Notes: a model not told the origin generated them from the sequence alone. Shown: positions 34,843 through 43,700, numbered from the stretch's first letter. The stretch: DNA of 64,000 bases from Actinobacteria bacterium HGW-Actinobacteria-4 (GCA_002841315.1 PHEW01000001.1:248001-312000), one strand, 5' to 3'. Program-made: numbers and translations.

Positions 34843-35400
34843 CTAGAAGGAGACGTTGGGTGCGGTGCGAGCGACGTCGTCAGTCTCGAAGTACTCGTGG
34901 CGGGTGAAGCCAAACATGTTCGCCACAATGTTGATCGGGAACGTCTCGATCTTGGTGTTGATGGTGCGCACGTTGGCGTTGTAGAAGCGACGCCCCGCAG
35001 CAACCCGGTCCTCGGTGTTGGTCAACTCCTGCTGGAGCTGCATGAAGTTCTGGTTGGCCTTGAGCTCCGGGTACGCCTCCGCGACGGCAAAGAGCTTGCC
35101 GAGCGCCTGCGTCAGGAAGTTCTCCTGCATCGCCTGCTCTGCCGGGCTTGATCCAGGCGCCGCCGCCATGGTGCGCGCCTTCGTTACCTCTTCGAAGGTG
35201 GCCTTCTCATGCTTGGCGTAACCCTTGACCGTCTCCACCAGGTTGGGGATGAGGTCATGGCGGCGCTGGAGTTCAACATCGATCTGACGCCACGCTTCTT
35301 GCACCAGGTTCCGCAGGCGCACCAGCGCGTTGTACTGAGCGATTGCCCACAGCGCGACAATGACCACAAAGCCGATGCCGCCAAAGATGACGAGTTCCAT
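34843..35400 (-). CDS. lemA: LemA-family membrane protein
   Basis: LemA proteins have one N-terminal membrane helix and an all-helical cytoplasmic bundle; their role is poorly understood. This 185-residue protein has the hallmark LVQEAWRQIDVELQRRHDLI, PNLVETVKGYAKHE, and AAGRRFYNANVRTINTKIE. The family fit is clear. It lies between two related membrane proteins, so the locus probably forms one unit on the minus strand. The spacing (59 and 62 bp) allows co-transcription. Confidence 0.93.
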   Translation of the reverse strand: MELVIFGGIGFVVIVALWAIAQYNALVRLRNLVQEAWRQIDVELQRRHDLIPNLVETVKGYAKHEKATFEEVTKARTMAAAPGSSPAEQAMQENFLTQALGKLFAVAEAYPELKANQNFMQLQQELTNTEDRVAAGRRFYNANVRTINTKIETFPINIVANMFGFTRHEYFETDDVARTAPNVSF

Positions 35401-35462
35401 GATGCTCCCCTAACGAGTGTCTAAAGTCGATGCTAGTGCCCCCTCGCGCTCCGCGAAAGGTG

Positions 35463-36476
35463 TCAGGCGTCCCTCCGGTCCGAATGCTGGTCCAGACCCG
35501 TGTACTTGCGAGAGGTCAGCGCGCCCGGGGTGGTGGCCCAGGACGGGCCAGTGAGTTCCGGTTCGTCTGCCACACCGCGAACCTCGCGCGCCTTCGCGTA
35601 GCCGCCCGTGAGTGCACCGGGCGTGCGCGCCCATAGCGGCGCGTTGAGTTCCGCCACCCGTTGCGCCTCGAGCAGGGCAGCGGCTTCCCTCTCCTCTTCC
35701 AGCTCGAGCTCGAGGTACTCACGCTCCAAGTGGGGCGGAACGAGTTTCGCCAAGGCAGTGAGCACACCGAGGCGCCTCGCAAGCGTGTCGGTACCCTCCC
35801 GCTCCGCAGTCCACATCATGACGGCGCGCTCTTCGAAGCGAATGTTGTAGCCGCGGGCGTCGTCGCGGTTGAGGCGATGCAGCATTCGCGGATGTAAGAG
35901 CGCGTGGGCGTAGCGGCTGTTGTTGGACTTCACGCGCCACGACTGGTTGAACTCGGCAGATTCGAACTCAATGTCGCCACCACCCAACGACCTCGCTAGG
36001 CGGTCAAAGGCGCCCTCGGGAACGATGTCCACGGTGGGGAGTTTCACCGGCAGTTCCACCAAGGTGATGTCGAAGCTCTGGATCGCGTTCGTGTCATTGC
36101 TGCTCAGATCAAACTGACGTGAGTAACTCACGCACTCACGGCCATGAAAGGTGCCTCGGAGCACGTTCACGTCCTGGCGATCCGTGCCCTGATTGAACGG
36201 GAACGAACGGAACCGCAAACGGTATTCGGACGTCCACTCCACGTACTCCCACCCATGCACCTTGGCGAAGGCTCGCAGGTCCTGGCGGTGACGGTGCTCC
36301 CACGTGGCTTCGATGATCCACCACACGCCCGAGGCCAAGGCCAGCACCACGAGTACCACAAATGGGGTCATGCCAAACCACAGGTAGAGGTCGAGGTACA
36401 CGTATGCATAGCCGGCGGGAAACACGAACGCCAGGATGGCAGCCGTCACGTTCCGCGGACTCCAACGCCGGTGCAT
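35463..36476 (-). CDS. Membrane protein with DUF3137-like domain and C-terminal repeats
   Basis: A 337-residue protein with two membrane helices (about residues 10-30 and 36-56), a soluble domain homologous to the protein at 34100-34783 (LGGGDIEFESAEFNQSW, ALLHPRML), a charged coiled-coil segment (EYLELELEEEREAAALLEAQ), and two copies of a W-A-x-TPGALT repeat (APLWARTPGALT and GPSWATTPGALT) near the end. The repeats are not in the shorter paralogue. Function unknown; the flanking lemA gene suggests a joint membrane complex. Confidence 0.8.
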   Translation of the reverse strand: MHRRWSPRNVTAAILAFVFPAGYAYVYLDLYLWFGMTPFVVLVVLALASGVWWIIEATWEHRHRQDLRAFAKVHGWEYVEWTSEYRLRFRSFPFNQGTDRQDVNVLRGTFHGRECVSYSRQFDLSSNDTNAIQSFDITLVELPVKLPTVDIVPEGAFDRLARSLGGGDIEFESAEFNQSWRVKSNNSRYAHALLHPRMLHRLNRDDARGYNIRFEERAVMMWTAEREGTDTLARRLGVLTALAKLVPPHLEREYLELELEEEREAAALLEAQRVAELNAPLWARTPGALTGGYAKAREVRGVADEPELTGPSWATTPGALTSRKYTGLDQHSDRRDA

Positions 36477-36570
36477 AGCGCCCCCTCTCTCTGTCCCAAC
36501 TATGGTGTCAGAACCCAGCCAACCCGTGCATCGGCTACATGGACGACGGCCACGTCATCCGCGGGGAGGA

Positions 36571-37140
36571 TTACCGCTTCAGCTCCAGGTCGTCGAGTCC
36601 ATAGAGGTACATGTAGGGCAGCCCCTCCGCCTCGATCTTCTCCCGTGCGCCGGTGTCGCGGTCAACGATCACGGCGACCGCCACCACGTCTGCGCCGGCC
36701 TCGCGCAACGCCTCCACAGCGGTCAACACGGAACCCCCGGTGGTCGAAGTGTCCTCGACGGCCACCACGCGCCTGCCGGCCACGTCAGGACCTTCGACTC
36801 GGCGCTGGAGGCCGTGTGCCTTGGCTTCTTTGCGCACCACAAACGAGTCGAGGTCAAGCCCACGCGAAGCCGCCGCGTGCATGAGTGCGGTAGCGACCGG
36901 ATCTGCGCCCAAGGTGAGCCCGCCCACGGCGTCAACATCAGCAGGCCCAAACCCCTGTTCTTCGAGGTGGTCAAGCAACACGTGTCCCACCAACGGTCCT
37001 GCACGGTGATGCAACGTGATCCTGCGCAAGTCAACGTAGTAGTCGGCCTCGCGGCCAGAGGCGAGCGTGATGCGACCACGCACCACGGCGAGTTCCTTAA
37101 TGAGATCGCGAAGTTGCTCGCGCGGCGTGCCCATAGTCAT
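36571..37140 (-). CDS. pyrE: Orotate phosphoribosyltransferase
   Basis: Pyrimidine synthesis enzyme joining orotate and PRPP to form OMP. The 189-residue protein has the PRPP-binding motif VVAVEDTSTTGGSVL, the flexible catalytic loop VVRKEAKAHG and the N-terminal READYYVDLRR region. An ATG two codons downstream is an alternative start. It is not in a visible pyr operon. Confidence 0.94.
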   Translation of the reverse strand: MTMGTPREQLRDLIKELAVVRGRITLASGREADYYVDLRRITLHHRAGPLVGHVLLDHLEEQGFGPADVDAVGGLTLGADPVATALMHAAASRGLDLDSFVVRKEAKAHGLQRRVEGPDVAGRRVVAVEDTSTTGGSVLTAVEALREAGADVVAVAVIVDRDTGAREKIEAEGLPYMYLYGLDDLELKR

Positions 37141-37174
37141 GCAGACAGCCTACTGCGGCCGATGCCGGAGCGGC

Positions 37175-37927
37175 TTAGCTGCGGCGTCGCCTGGTCAGCG
37201 ACTTGGGAAGCACCTTCATTACCCCTGCGGCAGCCATGTACCGGGCGCTCGGAGTGACGACCACTTGCTTCCTGCGGACGCCGGCGAGGGCGGATGCGAC
37301 CACCTTCTCCGGCTCAAGCCACGCGACCTCTGGGTACGCGGTCTTCATGTGCTCGAGGTTGTCACCGTCATGGAACTCGGTGTGGACCAAGCCCGGAATC
37401 ACAACCGTGGCGCTCACCCCCGTCCCATGCAGTTGCCCGGAGAGAGCCTGGGTGAAATCGAGCACCCACCGCTTGTGCGCTGCGTACGTCGAATTGGCCA
37501 GGTGCGCGGCAATCGAGGATACGTTGAGAATCGCGCCGTGACCGCGCGGCACCATTGCCCCAACAGCGGCATGAGACAAGCGCAGAGTGGCAGTCACCAT
37601 CACGTGGAGCATCGCGAGCTCTTGATTGAGGTCCGAGCCCACAAAGGGCTCGCCCGATCCGAATCCCGCATTGTTGACCAACAGACTGATGGGCTGGTGG
37701 GCGTCTGCGAGACGCTCCGCCACCATCTCCACCTGGGTGGCATCCGCAAGATCAGCCACGAGCACCTCGGCGTCAACGCCCGTAGCGCTACGAACCACCT
37801 CCGCGAGCTCGCTCAGGCGATCGCGGCTACGTGCCACCAGCACCACATTGTGGCCCGCGGTGGCCAATTGCCATGCGAACTCTTCTCCCAAACCCGCGCT
37901 CGCGCCGGTGATCATCACGGTGGCCAT
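37175..37927 (-). CDS. Short-chain dehydrogenase/reductase
   Basis: Classical SDR of 250 residues with the cofactor loop TGASAGLGEEF, the NNAGFG strand, the catalytic serine in NVSSIAAH and YAAHK. The basic residue after the first strand suggests NADP. The C terminus is basic (LTRRRRS). This group is often annotated DltE-like or ketoacyl-reductase-like; the substrate is unknown. It diverges from xthA. Confidence 0.85.
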   Translation of the reverse strand: MATVMITGASAGLGEEFAWQLATAGHNVVLVARSRDRLSELAEVVRSATGVDAEVLVADLADATQVEMVAERLADAHQPISLLVNNAGFGSGEPFVGSDLNQELAMLHVMVTATLRLSHAAVGAMVPRGHGAILNVSSIAAHLANSTYAAHKRWVLDFTQALSGQLHGTGVSATVVIPGLVHTEFHDGDNLEHMKTAYPEVAWLEPEKVVASALAGVRRKQVVVTPSARYMAAAGVMKVLPKSLTRRRRS

Positions 37928-37983
37928 GACCCCAGGCTACGGGTTTTGGTTGCACTCGCACGGCGCGCGGTACCGTTGTTGTC

Positions 37984-38781
37984 ATGCGAATCGCCACCTG
38001 GAACGTCAACTCGATCCGCGCACGTGAAGAGCGCGTGGTGGATTGGTTGCGTCGTTCAGACACTGACGTGCTCGCGATGCAAGAGATCAAGTGCAAGCCC
38101 GAGCAATTCCCGCGCGCTGGATTCGAGGCTGCTGGCTACGAGCTTGCCATCCACGGGCTCAATCAGTGGAATGGCGTGGCCATCGCCTCGCGGGTGGGTA
38201 TCGCCGACGTGGCCACCGAGTTCGCCGGGCAACCCTCGTTTGGCAAGGCGGATCACGAGGCAGTGGTGGAGGCCCGAGCGCTGGGTGCGCTGTGCGGCGG
38301 AATCCGTATCTGGAGCATCTACGTCCCCAACGGCCGCGGGCTGGCAGACCCTCATTACGCCTACAAGCTGGACTTCTTGGCGACACTGCGAGCTGTAGCG
38401 GCGGAGTCAGCCCACGAGCCAACGGCACTCATGGGTGACTTCAACGTGGCACCGCGCACGGAGGACATCTGGAGCGAGACCGACTCCGAGGCCGTGACCC
38501 ACGTGACTGAGGAAGCGCGTGAGGCGTTCAGAGCCTTCGAAGACGCAGGGTACGAAGAGTTGTCACGTCGGTTCATCCCAGCGCCGAACACCTACACGTT
38601 CTGGGACTACAAGCAACTGCGGTTCCCCAAAGCCGAGGGCATGCGTATTGACTTTGTCTACGCGTCCCAGTCGCTTGCAACACACGCCACCGGCGCGACC
38701 ATCGAGCGAGATGAACGCAAAGGAAAAGGCGCCTCCGACCACGTCCCCGTAGTGATCGATGTCGACTGGAAGGTGGGTTGA
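37984..38781 (+). CDS. xthA: Exodeoxyribonuclease III (AP endonuclease)
   Basis: Magnesium-dependent repair nuclease for abasic sites and 3' ends, 265 residues. Catalytic motifs are WNVNSIRA, LAMQEIKCKP, the GDFNVAP strand and the terminal SDHVPVVIDV. TACCGT at 37971-37976 ends 7 nt before the ATG and no ribosome binding site is present, so it is probably leaderless. An overlapping frame starting at 37067 in another phase is not coding. A small membrane protein follows 1 nt after its stop. Confidence 0.95.
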   Translation: MRIATWNVNSIRAREERVVDWLRRSDTDVLAMQEIKCKPEQFPRAGFEAAGYELAIHGLNQWNGVAIASRVGIADVATEFAGQPSFGKADHEAVVEARALGALCGGIRIWSIYVPNGRGLADPHYAYKLDFLATLRAVAAESAHEPTALMGDFNVAPRTEDIWSETDSEAVTHVTEEAREAFRAFEDAGYEELSRRFIPAPNTYTFWDYKQLRFPKAEGMRIDFVYASQSLATHATGATIERDERKGKGASDHVPVVIDVDWKVG

Positions 38782-38782
38782 G

Positions 38783-38953
38783 ATGACAAGCATTTTGGCG
38801 TCACCGCGGCTAGCGCTGTGGCTAAGCATCCTCGCAGGGGTGATCTTGGTGGTGGGTCTCAGCTACGCGATCGCCACGCAGACGGGAAGCACCGCACCCA
38901 GCGGGGCGCCCACCGATGACGTGGTGAGCGCCCTCGCGGGGCAGTCGGTCTAG
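38783..38953 (+). CDS. Small single-helix membrane protein
   Basis: A 56-residue protein with one membrane helix (about residues 9-31, LALWLSILAGVILVVGLSYA) and a short, polar, probably extracytoplasmic tail. The start at 38783 lies 1 nt after the xthA stop, with GGTGGG upstream, so it is likely translated from the xthA mRNA. Function unknown. Confidence 0.65.
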   Translation: MTSILASPRLALWLSILAGVILVVGLSYAIATQTGSTAPSGAPTDDVVSALAGQSV

Positions 38954-38956
38954 CAG

Positions 38957-39397
38957 TTAGCGGTTAGCTCCCGCGAGCGTGCCGGTGACCGGAACCACGT
39001 CGCCTGAGTTCCAGTCGATCTCAGCGACGGTGCAGATGACCTCACGGTCGCCAGCGGCCCAACCAACGGAGTCGGGGAACAGGTACCACACCTCGATGAC
39101 CGAGTCGTCGTACGGCGTTCCCACGAAGTCCTCGAAGAGTGCCTCGCACGCATCGAAGGCTGATTCGTCCACGACTGCAGCATCGAACGCTGCGTCGCTC
39201 ACAAGATCGAGCACCGCGTAAACCTCGGCGTCGTGCGGTTCATCACAGGGAACCGTGGGCAGCTGCTCCACGACCGCCTCGATCATGTCCATAGCGAGGC
39301 AGTCACCCACGTTGGCAGTGGGCACAGTTGCCTGTGCACAAGACGCCATGACGAGTGCCGCGACGACGGCCAATCCAGCTAAGCGCAAGGTGCGCAT
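38957..39397 (-). CDS. Septum_form-type lipoprotein, copy 1
   Basis: A 146-residue exported protein with signal peptide and lipobox VMASC. The mature part has the cysteine-framed pattern VGDCL, VPCDEPHDAEVYA, a later C and GDREVICTV, which is that of the actinobacterial Septum_form domain. Function within the cell envelope is not established. It lies beside a second, related gene on the same strand, a probable tandem duplicate, with a 98-bp gap. Confidence 0.82.
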   Translation of the reverse strand: MRTLRLAGLAVVAALVMASCAQATVPTANVGDCLAMDMIEAVVEQLPTVPCDEPHDAEVYAVLDLVSDAAFDAAVVDESAFDACEALFEDFVGTPYDDSVIEVWYLFPDSVGWAAGDREVICTVAEIDWNSGDVVPVTGTLAGANR

Positions 39398-39495
39398 TCT
39401 TTCTCCTTTAGTCAGTACGCTCGCGAGCGTGCCGTGGTTGTTTCGGTTACCACAGAAGAAGAATAGGGCACTCGGCCGAATGGTACGCGCACTCG

Positions 39496-39918
39496 CTAAA
39501 TCTCCGAACTCGCGAAAGACTCGGTCACCATCTCGGGCGACGTCACCACGCAGACCGTCTGCCTGTCACCGGCGTCCCAGGTGATCTGGGTGGGATGGAC
39601 CGGACGAATCAGAAGCACCGACTCGTTGTAGTCGATACCCACATATGACTCGAAACGTGCGAGGCAGGCGGCATTCGACTCATCAATGATCGTCGTTGCG
39701 TCAAACTCACCAGAGTGCGCGAGATCAACGAGCGCGAAGACTTCGGCATCGTGCGAAGTGTCGCACTCGACTACGGAGAACTGGGCGACGCTTGACTCGA
39801 GGTCACTGCTCTGTAGGCAGTCGCCTACCGCAGCCGAAGGAATCACGAGTTCCTCTCCACACGCCGTGAGCGCGAGCACTCCGAGCGCGGCGATGGTCAG
39901 CAATCTGAAACGTCGCAT
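39496..39918 (-). CDS. Septum_form-type lipoprotein, copy 2
   Basis: A 140-residue paralogue of the preceding gene product, with lipobox LALTAC and the same cysteine pattern (VGDCL, VECDTSHDAEVFA, C, AGDRQTVCVV). The start at 39918 is set by the signal peptide and by AAGGAG upstream; the longer frame to 39996 is shadow. The two are similar in order and spacing of cysteines but diverged in the N-terminal half. Confidence 0.82.
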   Translation of the reverse strand: MRRFRLLTIAALGVLALTACGEELVIPSAAVGDCLQSSDLESSVAQFSVVECDTSHDAEVFALVDLAHSGEFDATTIIDESNAACLARFESYVGIDYNESVLLIRPVHPTQITWDAGDRQTVCVVTSPEMVTESFASSEI

Positions 39919-40017
39919 AGTGGTCCCCTCTCCTTGGCGGGGTAGGCCCGCCCATCCTCCGCGCCATTGCGCATCACGCCACCAAACTAGCGGCAACAGG
40001 GACCAGGCACCAGTCGC

Positions 40018-40602
40018 CTAGGATCGCGTCGAGACCGTGACGCGGGCCTTGATGGCCGCGTGCACCACAGGGTCGCCTTGCGAGGCCAGCCAGTCGAGCA
40101 CGTTGGACGGTGTCGCGGGGTTGCTCGCGACAGTGGCGCGCAGTTGAGGCTTCGTGAACGCGATGTCTGCGAGTTCCTGTGCCGACGCCTCGGGATCCGC
40201 CGCTAGTGCGCGCACTCGGCCGTCGCCGCCTTCACCCACGGTGACAGCGTCATCGATGGGGGGGAAGAAGGCGGCGCGGCGCAAAGCGTCAGCGTCAACT
40301 CCGGGCGCAGGAGCGCCCGGCTGTGCGGGCACGGCACCTGGGTGCCATGCAATGGCGTCCCGCACAAGTACGCCAATGATGGTGAGGGGAACCATCGGCA
40401 GAATCCACACGAAGGGTGGATAGCGAACAACCTCGAGCCCTGCGGAGAACCATGCGACGGCGAAGAACGCAATCGCCCACACTGCGAACAGCACTCGCGA
40501 CAGGTTGGATAACTCAATACGAGGGGCGAACGACGTCGCCACAATCAACAAGAAGAGAGCACCCATTCCAACAAGCACCAACTCTTCAGCGGACCAAGAC
40601 AC
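40018..40602 (-). CDS. Membrane protein with C-terminal variant leucine-rich repeat-like segment
   Basis: A 194-residue protein with three hydrophobic segments in the first 90 residues and a soluble C-terminal part. The latter contains the repeated helices LAADPEASAQELADIAFT and VASNPATPSNVLDWLASQ, spaced as in variant leucine-rich repeats. The GTG start at 40602 has GGGAGG 8 nt upstream; the frame to 40761 translates the 15-bp repeats and is not credible. It diverges from the two-component system and its function is unknown. Confidence 0.75.
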   Translation of the reverse strand: MSWSAEELVLVGMGALFLLIVATSFAPRIELSNLSRVLFAVWAIAFFAVAWFSAGLEVVRYPPFVWILPMVPLTIIGVLVRDAIAWHPGAVPAQPGAPAPGVDADALRRAAFFPPIDDAVTVGEGGDGRVRALAADPEASAQELADIAFTKPQLRATVASNPATPSNVLDWLASQGDPVVHAAIKARVTVSTRS

Positions 40603-40695
40603 CGTGAAGACCTCCCAAGTCCGGTGACCAACGGCGACTTCGCCGCCTTCTTCCCGACTATGAACCCGCCACACAATCCTGTAAAGCCCCCTCTT

Positions 40696-40740
40696 TGGGG
40701 GGCACCACAATGGGGGGCACCACAATGGGGGGCACCAAGC
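40696..40740. repeat. Three tandem 15-bp repeats
   Basis: TGGGGGGCACCACAA is repeated exactly twice (40696-40710, 40711-40725) and a third copy differs in the last two bases (40726-40740). The array lies between the divergent gene at 40602 and the response regulator at 40802. It may be a regulator-binding array or a slippage product. Confidence 0.85.
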
Positions 40741-40801
40741 AGGAGTAGGGTTTAACCACAAGTACGTCGCACCGGAAGGTTACCGAGGGTGAGGGAGGAT
40801 C

Positions 40802-41443
40802 ATGGGCGCTCGTCGAACCATCGCGTTGGTCGAGGACCACGCTCTCATCGCCATGGGGTTTCGAGACCTGGTCGCGAGCGCCGAGGATCTTCATCTGGTT
40901 GGCATGGTCGAGTCCGTTGCCGAGCTACCCTCGCTGGGAGCAGACCTGGACCTGGTTGTCCTGGATCTTCGCCTCAGTGACGGTTCCGCTCCGGAAGACA
41001 ACGTCGCGAACATCCACCGCATGGGCGCACACGTGCTGGTCTATACGGGTGCGGAAGACAAGAAGCTGATTCAGTCCGCAGCCAGGTCCGGCGCGTTGGG
41101 CCTGATTCGCAAGTCTGCCGATCCGGCGACGCTCCTCGACGCGATCCGTACCGCGTCCCACGGACGCGAAGTATTCGGAACCGACTGGGCTGCCGCCATC
41201 GACGCTGATTCCCGCCTCAACGACGCGGGGCTCAGTGGCCGCGAACAGCAGGTCCTCAGCTTGTACGCCTCGGGCGAGACCGCCATGTCCGTGGCGCGCC
41301 GTACCGGCCTCTCACGTGACACCGTGGCTGACTACGTTAGCCGCATCCGCCGCAAGTACTCCGAGGCCGGACGGCCCGCGAACTCGCGCATTGATCTCTA
41401 CCGCCGTGCTCTGGAGGACGGCATTCTCGAGGGGCCGGAGTGA
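40802..41443 (+). CDS. NarL/LuxR-type response regulator
   Basis: Two-component response regulator, 213 residues. The receiver has the acidic pocket at E11 and D12, phospho-acceptor D55 in VVLDLRLSDG and the conserved lysine in LIRKSADP. The LuxR-type HTH at residues 140-200 carries LSGREQQVLSLYASGETAMS. Start ATG with GAGGGAGG upstream. The four-base overlap with the sensor gene (GTGA) shows coupled translation. Confidence 0.92.
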   Translation: MGARRTIALVEDHALIAMGFRDLVASAEDLHLVGMVESVAELPSLGADLDLVVLDLRLSDGSAPEDNVANIHRMGAHVLVYTGAEDKKLIQSAARSGALGLIRKSADPATLLDAIRTASHGREVFGTDWAAAIDADSRLNDAGLSGREQQVLSLYASGETAMSVARRTGLSRDTVADYVSRIRRKYSEAGRPANSRIDLYRRALEDGILEGPE

Positions 41444-42630
41444 GCCGCGCAAAGCCCGCCATTGGTGAGGCTCGCGCACGCCTGCTACGCGTCTTGTATC
41501 TTGCCTCGGGTATCGGCGCGATCATCTTTGGCGGTCTGCTCGCCGCGGGTGATGGCGGAATCATTGCCCAGCACGGCCAGCTCGCGCCACCATACGCCTT
41601 GGCCGCGCTCCTGATCGGCGTAGTGATCCCTGCATCGTTCGTGGTCCTTGCCTTTGTTTTGCCGCTTCCCGTGATGCGAGTCATCGCGGGAAGCACCGCC
41701 ATCGGGTTCCTGCTCCTCCAGCTCACCTGGGTTCCCGCGATGACTGGCTCAACTCTTGAGGGCAACGTGCCCGCCTGGCTACAGGGAGTAACGGCGCTCC
41801 ACGCGACGATCGCCGCCCTAGTCTGGCAACACCGCTACGTGTGGGGATACGCACTGCTTCAAGGACCCATGGTTGCGCTGACGCAGATGTGGACCCGTGA
41901 CGGCGAAGTCCGCGCGGCAGTGCTGGACGGCGCGGGCGGAATGCTCTTCTGTCTCATTCTGATGGGAGTGGCGCTCGCGGTGATTGGGGCCGCGGACCGG
42001 CAAGACCACGCCGCTGAGCGTGCCAGGGGTCAGGCTTCCATTGAGTCGAGCCGCCGCACTCGAGACCGGGAACAGAGCCGAATCAATGCCATTGTTCACG
42101 ATGACGTGATGTCTGTGCTGTTGACCGCAGGGCGCGAGACGCCGCCGGAAAGCCTCGCCGAGCAAGCCAAGGTCGCTCTCGCGAGCATCGCACGACTCAA
42201 TGACGGCACCGACGAGACCCGTGTCTATGCGCCCGAGGAGGTGGTGGCGGTGCTTCGGTCTACCGTTTCCGATATCGCAGCCCATGTTGACTTCATCTAC
42301 GAGCTCGACGGTCACGATCCCATTCCCGCTGTCGCTGTCGCAGCGCTCACCGAGGCGCTCGGCGAGGCCATGCGCAATAGTGTCTTGCACGGCTCCCGCG
42401 CGAACCACGAAGTTTCAAGGTCGGTGCGCGTTGCCGTCACCGACAAGGCCGTCAGCGTGGTGGCCAAGGACAACGGGCCGGGCTTCTCGATGCGTGCCGT
42501 TCCCGAACGACGCCTGGGAATCAGGGTCAGCATCTTGCAGCGAATGGAAGCTCTCGATGGTGGTTCCGGATCCATCTCATCGCGACCCGGCCGCGGAACG
42601 ACGGTAACGCTCACCTGGAACCGCTCATGA
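41440..42630 (+). CDS. Sensor histidine kinase
   Basis: Membrane sensor of 396 residues with about five to six N-terminal helices, then a NarX-type dimerisation segment with phospho-acceptor H220 (NAIVHDDV) and a GHKL ATPase domain (EALGEAMRNSVLHG, DNGPGFSM, GRGTTVTLTW). It has no extracellular domain of size, so it probably senses a membrane-related signal. The GTG start overlaps the response regulator stop, and the next gene, also a membrane protein, overlaps by 4 nt. Confidence 0.9.
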   Translation: MSRAKPAIGEARARLLRVLYLASGIGAIIFGGLLAAGDGGIIAQHGQLAPPYALAALLIGVVIPASFVVLAFVLPLPVMRVIAGSTAIGFLLLQLTWVPAMTGSTLEGNVPAWLQGVTALHATIAALVWQHRYVWGYALLQGPMVALTQMWTRDGEVRAAVLDGAGGMLFCLILMGVALAVIGAADRQDHAAERARGQASIESSRRTRDREQSRINAIVHDDVMSVLLTAGRETPPESLAEQAKVALASIARLNDGTDETRVYAPEEVVAVLRSTVSDIAAHVDFIYELDGHDPIPAVAVAALTEALGEAMRNSVLHGSRANHEVSRSVRVAVTDKAVSVVAKDNGPGFSMRAVPERRLGIRVSILQRMEALDGGSGSISSRPGRGTTVTLTWNRS

Positions 42631-43700
42631 GTACCGTCGACCAACCGCGAGACACTCGCGCAACGACGACTCCAACGGACGTGAGCCGGCTGCTCGCGGT
42701 CGACAGCAAGGGCGCGCGCATCATCACCACGGTGTTCTTCGTCTCGAACGCGCTCTTCACCTTCGCGACCATCGACATCGTGGCATCGCCGTGGCCTTCC
42801 ATCATCGCCATGGTGCTGATCAACGGCGCCGTCCTGCTATTGGCCAGACCCCACAACGACCCATTTCCCTTGCGAGACACCCTCATCATTGTGGGCGTTG
42901 TGATCACAAGCACGCTCCTGATTTCCTCCCAGCTTCCCGTCGAGGGATACATTGGACGCGCGTCGTGGCACCTCGGTGCCAACACGTGGCTGGTGTTCTT
43001 CTTGGCGCTACGCAGGCGTGCCGGCTTCGCCTGGTTGGGGCTCGTGCTCATGGCGGCGATCACCATCGGGTGGACGCACACGAGCGGGCGGGGCATCGGC
43101 CAAGGCATCGCGATGGTCCAGACTCACGCGGGTATCCTTCTGGTCGCCACCTTGTTCGCCTCGAACCTGCGCCACACGTCTCAGCGAATCAACGAGTTCA
43201 ATGAGCGCTCGGTGGAGGCGGCGGCGTCCTACGCTGCGGCCGATGCCGCCCAGGAGATTCGTCGCCAACGCGTTGCCGAACTGGCGTCGGCCGTCGTGCC
43301 GTTACTTGAACAGATCTCGCGAGGCGAGCCTATCTCCGATGCTGACCGGCAAGAATATCGCGCCACCGAAGCGACGTTGCGCGACGGCGTCCGGGGTCGA
43401 TCGCTCGCAGTGCCGAGTGTGGTTGAAGCCACCCGCGCCGCCCGCAATCGGGGGGTTGAGGTGAGCCTGCTAGATGACCGCGGCGCGCCGCTCCAGGACG
43501 GTCCCGCGACTCAACGAATCTCTGTAGCCATTGTCGACGCGCTCGCCGCCGCGAAGCAGGGCAGTGTCACGGTTCGATTGGCTCCGGAGGGACGCGCCGT
43601 CGCATTGTCGATCGTGACGAACAATGGCAAGAACAATGCCCGCATTGAGCTCGATTCCGACGGTACCCCGCTCGTCCTCGACGACGTCCTGTCAGACTAG
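42627..43700 (+). CDS. Degenerate sensor kinase-like membrane protein
   Basis: A 357-residue protein with about five N-terminal helices, a coiled-coil-like segment (AAADAAQEIRRQRVAELASA) where a DHp helix would be, and a reduced ATPase-like C-terminal domain. No phospho-acceptor histidine and no N-box or glycine-rich loops can be seen. Its gene overlaps the true sensor by 4 nt. It may be an accessory or pseudo-kinase that modulates the kinase before it. Confidence 0.75.
   Translation: MSTVDQPRDTRATTTPTDVSRLLAVDSKGARIITTVFFVSNALFTFATIDIVASPWPSIIAMVLINGAVLLLARPHNDPFPLRDTLIIVGVVITSTLLISSQLPVEGYIGRASWHLGANTWLVFFLALRRRAGFAWLGLVLMAAITIGWTHTSGRGIGQGIAMVQTHAGILLVATLFASNLRHTSQRINEFNERSVEAAASYAAADAAQEIRRQRVAELASAVVPLLEQISRGEPISDADRQEYRATEATLRDGVRGRSLAVPSVVEATRAARNRGVEVSLLDDRGAPLQDGPATQRISVAIVDALAAAKQGSVTVRLAPEGRAVALSIVTNNGKNNARIELDSDGTPLVLDDVLSD

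Noticed and set aside
37067-38398. 443-codon plus-strand frame over pyrE, the SDR and xthA
   Set aside because: Antisense or out of frame to three recognised genes and without any domain signal.
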